Origin: Ktedonospora formicarum
GTDB taxonomy: Bacteria > Chloroflexota > Ktedonobacteria > Ktedonobacterales > Ktedonobacteraceae
Direction of reading: 5' to 3'
Length of the DNA: 64,000 nt
Assembly (NCBI RefSeq): GCF_016587355.1
Contig: NZ_BNJF01000001.1
Coordinates: 4,183,721 to 4,247,720, forward strand
In this document: positions 61,101 to 64,000 of the stretch, piece after piece
How positions within the stretch are numbered: position 1 is the first letter of the stretch
How the letters are laid out: every line of letters starts with the position of its first letter
Made by a program: the position numbers and the translations under genes
Notes under the pieces: generated by a model
Told to the model about the DNA's origin: nothing
The model's input: the letters and a program-made list of their open reading frames with translations, nothing else
The model's database searches: none

Positions 61101-62970
61101 GCTCTAGAGGTAGGCCTAAGCTTGCCCCGTGGTCGCGTCTCACCATGTAGGCGAGGGCTGTAAGGAGCAGCGTAACGCCAAGAAAGAGCCAGGTAGGATG
61201 CACTGGTAGTAGGAGGGTTAGAGCTCCACAGCCCCAGTATAGTAGGTAGCCGCCCAGCAAGAGAAACAGCGTGATTTTAAATTTGCTATCTGTCGTTCTA
61301 GGTGACCGGGCCATATGATGAGCCAGGGCGCTCAGGGTGATGAGCAACCCAAGGGTACAAACAATAAGCGTTGCGATGGCGTCTGCCGGGAGCGTGAAAG
61401 GATTACCAGCGTCGAATGTGCGTTGGATCAGAAGTTGGGGCATATTGAGCATGCCAACGAGAGGTGCCACTGCTGTGAGAAAGATTGTGACTGCTTCAAG
61501 ATGCATTTCAAGTTTCTGAGGCTGGAGAGCACTCATAAAGGCGGGGGAGAAGCGTATCAGCAGGTGGTAACAGAGCGCAGTGCCTATTAGCACTAGTGCG
61601 TATCCTGCTGCGTGGAGGGAGAGTGTGAAGGCAATGGAAAGAGCCAGTGTGGCAAACAGGTAGTAGGAGCCCAGGATCCAGCGCCCCTTGCTGGTACGCC
61701 ATGCCATGCCACTAGCCCAAAGCAGGAGTAACGCGACTTGCCCACAAAGGGCGAAACGCGGCTCCAGGTCAGACACTCCAGAAGATATGGAAGCTGACAG
61801 GAGAGCCCGCATGAGAGCATAGGAGATACTCAGGACACAAATGACGACCCAGGTATACATCGCGATGGCGAGTGGCTCGCGTAGGATTGCCAATCTACCG
61901 TCAAAGATGCTGACACTCATTTTGTCTTTTGGAAGGATAATCATCGCTAGCAGAGCCAGCGGCATCAGTGCGCAACCCATCCAAGGGGCGCTCAAGTGGA
62001 GAGCATATGCCGCTGCTAGATCCGCGATGCTGAGTGCCACTAATGCCAGGTAACTGAAGATGCTAAAGCGCTGGTATACCGCCAGTGAGCCATAGGCGAT
62101 GGCGGCATATGCGGATGCCATCGCAATGAGTGCTGGTGGCGAAATGGTAACCAGGCTCCCTGCCGCAAGCTGATAGGCCGAGAAGCCAACCAGGGGGATC
62201 AGGAGCGCGAAGATGGCGGTATAGATGAGGGAGACCACGCGGAAACTCGCGAATCGCTGGGCAATGAGACCGACCACGCCGAAGATGGCGTGTACCAGGA
62301 GCATGATCAGGAATGAAACCAGCGGTTTATCCGTGGTCGCGACGAAGCCTAGCGAGCCCGCCAGAATCATAAAGGCTCCCAGCGAGGCGACAATATTGAT
62401 GGTCTGGTCCTCAAAGAAGGATTTGAGCGAGAATACCTGTCGTGGCGCTTGTACGGGAGGTGGCGCAACCGGCGTCGATTTTGGTTTAGGAGTTGGCGTG
62501 GGTGATGTTATGGTCTCATCTGCTGACCGTACAGGTTTCGAGGCTTGTGTTGTGCTTGGGTTTGTCAGCGATGCGACAGGTTCCGGAAAAAAGGTGATAT
62601 GAGCAGATAGAGCAGGCTCAACTGTGGGTATCTTTTGCGTGGTCTGCTCTACTTGTATATCTGTGCTGGAAGTTGTAGCCGGTTTAACTGGTGCCTCGGG
62701 CATGCTTGCGAGCGCTTGCGCGACCACTTTTGCCTGCTGTTCGCGTTGAAGCAGGAGCATACGGGCTTGATATGTGGAGATAAGCTCACTAACTGTGAGA
62801 ATATTCCGTTGATAAATTGTGGCGCGGTGGAGGTCCCGTAGTGAGCGTTCGAGAAAGCTCTCTTCTTTCCGTATCTCTACGGGATAGTGGCAGCGAGGGC
62901 ATTCATCGTTAGGTGGGTTGCCACGTATAGGCAAGGCACAGCAACCGCACCAGTGAGCAATGGTAGGCAT
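58177..62970 (-). CDS. Giant polytopic membrane protein with N-terminal zinc ribbon (SCO7613-like)
   Basis: The 1597-residue protein starts at ATG 62970, preceded by GAGG. Residues 1-35 hold two Cys knuckles (CGCC...CPRC) of a zinc ribbon. A ~170-residue helical and Pro/Thr-rich linker follows. From about residue 190 (VFSLKSFFEDQTINIVASLGAFMILAGSLGFV) to the end there is an almost unbroken series of about 45 hydrophobic helices with internal similarity. I recall proteins called SCO7613 C-terminal-domain-containing in actinobacteria and chloroflexi with this layout. No catalytic motif is seen; function is unknown. Confidence 0.85.
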   Translation of the reverse strand: MPTIAHWCGCCALPIRGNPPNDECPRCHYPVEIRKEESFLERSLRDLHRATIYQRNILTVSELISTYQARMLLLQREQQAKVVAQALASMPEAPVKPATTSSTDIQVEQTTQKIPTVEPALSAHITFFPEPVASLTNPSTTQASKPVRSADETITSPTPTPKPKSTPVAPPPVQAPRQVFSLKSFFEDQTINIVASLGAFMILAGSLGFVATTDKPLVSFLIMLLVHAIFGVVGLIAQRFASFRVVSLIYTAIFALLIPLVGFSAYQLAAGSLVTISPPALIAMASAYAAIAYGSLAVYQRFSIFSYLALVALSIADLAAAYALHLSAPWMGCALMPLALLAMIILPKDKMSVSIFDGRLAILREPLAIAMYTWVVICVLSISYALMRALLSASISSGVSDLEPRFALCGQVALLLLWASGMAWRTSKGRWILGSYYLFATLALSIAFTLSLHAAGYALVLIGTALCYHLLIRFSPAFMSALQPQKLEMHLEAVTIFLTAVAPLVGMLNMPQLLIQRTFDAGNPFTLPADAIATLIVCTLGLLITLSALAHHMARSPRTTDSKFKITLFLLLGGYLLYWGCGALTLLLPVHPTWLFLGVTLLLTALAYMVRRDHGASLGLPLELVALAGIGLTLTFAISLPDTILLMLLFGFEGIYYILALSQCRPRLLWLMALFPYLTLGPLFHHQALLFCLSLGLPIGAALLRNRSRQAHEGMKLSFTWEWVFFMQALLYGLYNLTFIGLDILFPGEFNTLARELHISMPAVLKLALLAGVWYLVAVITRRTFWLSITTFFAIIAVCLPDNNFQFQSWLAPLSILITLGILMRFGRVWSLPFAITAILATFMVSVSGQAEHMQTAMTWVLLGCAALYYVAGVISHEPLATALAPATFLLLIKVSPNTFALLAWFAPLSIILTLGARLLLGRKYSLSLGLTSFIAICVLGILGGTSSNQGTLTTTFWLLLLCAALVYGASVIARERVFAWGASALIVWAFLLPVNMFAFIVWIAPLSILLALGVRLVAGRQAALPLALAAGIATLAVGITGATWNEMATAAWVLLLCAQLIYISGLVSRESSVTWLAPLFTTWSVYYAGLQGDLYRPALVALTFALLGIVSRYISFLKTEESAWWRSYRLPLYATALASALLTGIYGSLANVNVPFYTAVPDILVLYALIGYIVLLNEHQVTTLWQGLVLGFSIWGLALGTRVATCDMASHACSPLQIQQEGWYLLALTLGLGIVGLLVGRLARYIAPSVQDDERRGAILALRFNACWYLASLMGIIILTSWQQSISNYQYSGLTPLWLTSLLALSLIVMFVESLPEMLVLCASLAFWVIRDMPWADWQQALAYSGLMLLVFASPWLWQRRALVTRWFSPQSIAQVLSLGGQCLVVLWLAGRGGLVDQSSPLTHTSAFSLLLLAGLASLTGYTQHARQWHRWYYYIALLLASGAISWELLALQQTSFDVLTLPLATGVILVAAFLQRDEGLPAQRIGARLSAILGAALLLLPTLWLSFSGKNLTPTLLLGGEALILLIIGIGTRIRVFVLSGAALVIVAAMHALFLPTLGLPPSLALAIMGLTLLALATSLSLTRHRLRHAWTQWQ

Positions 62971-63076
62971 GATTACCTCTTTTTCTGCTTATGTTGCCTT
63001 GAATGAGACCTGATAACAGATATCATGTCTTAAGAAATGATATTCGCGCAATAAGGATGAGTCCAGAATATGAGTT

Positions 63077-64000
63077 TCAGTGTACATCGTCCTTATTGTC
63101 TTCAAGAGTGTCATTTGTCCCATTATCCAGTGGATACCATTGTTGCAATCGGTTGTGAGCTGCTTTAAAGTGCGCAAGCACTTCCTCCTCGCGATGTGTG
63201 ATCTGCTCTCCTGGTAAGAGCGCGCGTCCAAAGCGGAAGGAGCCTTCTTGCTCGACATGTGTCCGGCGGGGTAGCGTTGAGGGGACCGGAAAGTGCTTCT
63301 TGCCCAGCGGATATGGCATATGAAACGAGAAGGTAAGATCTGAAAAGTCTGAAGGCTGGATTTCCAGGAGGTAGAGTGAGTAATAGTCCTGGATCTCTGT
63401 ATAGGTGCATTGAGAGCAGGCTTTGATCGCTTGTTTGTGTATAGCAGCATACTCCCAGGCTGACTCATAAAAGCCCTCATGTCGATCTTTATTATGGCTC
63501 TCGCAGAGCCAGAGCGAGTACTTGTGTGGCTCAGGAGGACGGTAGAAAGAGAGCCTTGCTAGGGGCGTTTGGGCAAGTAGCAACATTGCTATGTTCTTGC
63601 GTTGGTACCAAGCCTCTTTGCGCTGCTGATAAAGCGCGGCATATTTGATGGCATGCGTCTTCTTAAGTTGATTCTGTTTTGCCCAGCGTGAGCACCAAAC
63701 TGTCCAGTAGGCGAGTTCCAGCGTTGCGGTAAGCTCCGGTGATCCCTGCGCCTGCCATTGCGCCAGCATGTGCTCCCAGGATTCTCGCTGCTCTTCACGT
63801 GCGAGTTTGTTTGCCTCTCGACTGATGAGTGCTCGCTGATTACCATCGCTACGCTTCTGTTCAACGCTGGCTAGATGCTCATTACGCCAGCTCATTATAT
63901 CGTCCTGAGAAATGTTCATGAGTGTGAGGCGATCATGCACGGGGTAATTGATGGTGCGGCCCCATTTCTCAAATTGGCGGTAAGCAAGCACTGGTAGCCG
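63077..64000 (-). CDS. Hypothetical protein, 5' partial
   Basis: The frame is open to the window edge (RLPVLAYRQFEKW precedes any clear start), so the N-terminus is outside. The visible 308 residues are helical and rich in Trp, Tyr, Gln and charged residues: SRWAKQNQLKK, LARLSFYRPPEP. Two cysteine/histidine pairs, LCESHNKDRH and ACSQC, spaced about 30 residues apart, could bind zinc. I recognise no family. It precedes the giant membrane protein gene by 106 bases on the same strand and may be co-transcribed. Confidence 0.7.
   Translation of the reverse strand, partial: RLPVLAYRQFEKWGRTINYPVHDRLTLMNISQDDIMSWRNEHLASVEQKRSDGNQRALISREANKLAREEQRESWEHMLAQWQAQGSPELTATLELAYWTVWCSRWAKQNQLKKTHAIKYAALYQQRKEAWYQRKNIAMLLLAQTPLARLSFYRPPEPHKYSLWLCESHNKDRHEGFYESAWEYAAIHKQAIKACSQCTYTEIQDYYSLYLLEIQPSDFSDLTFSFHMPYPLGKKHFPVPSTLPRRTHVEQEGSFRFGRALLPGEQITHREEEVLAHFKAAHNRLQQWYPLDNGTNDTLEDNKDDVH

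Noticed and set aside
1..64000. tRNA, rRNA, CRISPR arrays, transposases, phage genes
   Set aside because: I looked for T-loop motifs, repeat-spacer periodicity and transposase or integrase motifs and found none.

Overview
The window is about 52-54% GC by eye and reads as chromosome from a soil-type, multi-domain-rich bacterium. The gene repertoire points to a Ktedonobacteria-like member of Chloroflexota: many PAS histidine kinases, a Ser/Thr kinase fused to WD40 repeats, several proteins with an N-terminal zinc ribbon, a very large polytopic membrane protein, and an alkaline phosphatase with a signal peptide. This placement is an inference from gene content; there is no rRNA gene here to anchor it. 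I found no tRNA, rRNA, CRISPR array, transposase or prophage gene. The window starts inside one gene (HEAT-repeat protein) and ends inside another (unknown protein).

Layout. 1-4.6 kb: HEAT-repeat protein and Ser/Thr kinase-WD40. 5-11.9 kb: a signalling block with a PAS histidine kinase, a heme-NO/O2-binding (H-NOX) sensor, and a three-gene operon of a triple-PAS protein, a histidine kinase and a receiver-histidine kinase hybrid. 11.9-15.6 kb: an ABC-F ATPase, and a secreted alkaline phosphatase preceded by a Pho-box-like array. 15.7-23.3 kb: a tight five-gene minus-strand operon (SWIM protein, DUF5691, MoxR-type AAA+, DUF5682, VWA), the best candidate here for a poorly described system. 23.5-36.5 kb: stress and miscellaneous genes, including Hsp20, zinc-ribbon proteins, xylulokinase, a TenA/PqqC-like protein, an MFS exporter, an endonuclease III-like protein, an isoprenylcysteine methyltransferase-like protein and a ComB-like phosphatase. 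36.8-40.6 kb: the nadBCA operon for de novo NAD synthesis, with two similar inverted repeats in its leader. 41.4-48.1 kb: small genes, then a cluster that looks like polyprenyl-phosphoryl-arabinose synthesis (UbiA-type DPPR synthase, GT-C glycosyltransferase, DprE1-like and DprE2-like enzymes). 48.3-53.2 kb: Bcp peroxiredoxin, glutaredoxin-like protein, DUF2085 protein, MtaB-like tRNA methylthiotransferase and a Vgb-like lipoprotein. 53.3-64 kb: TetR regulator, SnoaL-like protein, S9 peptidase, an acidic unknown protein, a 1597-residue membrane protein and a partial unknown gene.

Two conserved genes, the DprE1-like gene and mtaB, are each broken by a one-base contraction in a run of four identical bases (C4 and G4). 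Restoring the missing base gives a complete family-like product in both cases, so an assembly or sequencing indel is as likely as a real mutation. Several intergenic inverted repeats are unusually long and perfect (20, 23 and 28 bp arms). Several starts were moved to the codon that follows a clear Shine-Dalgarno sequence.
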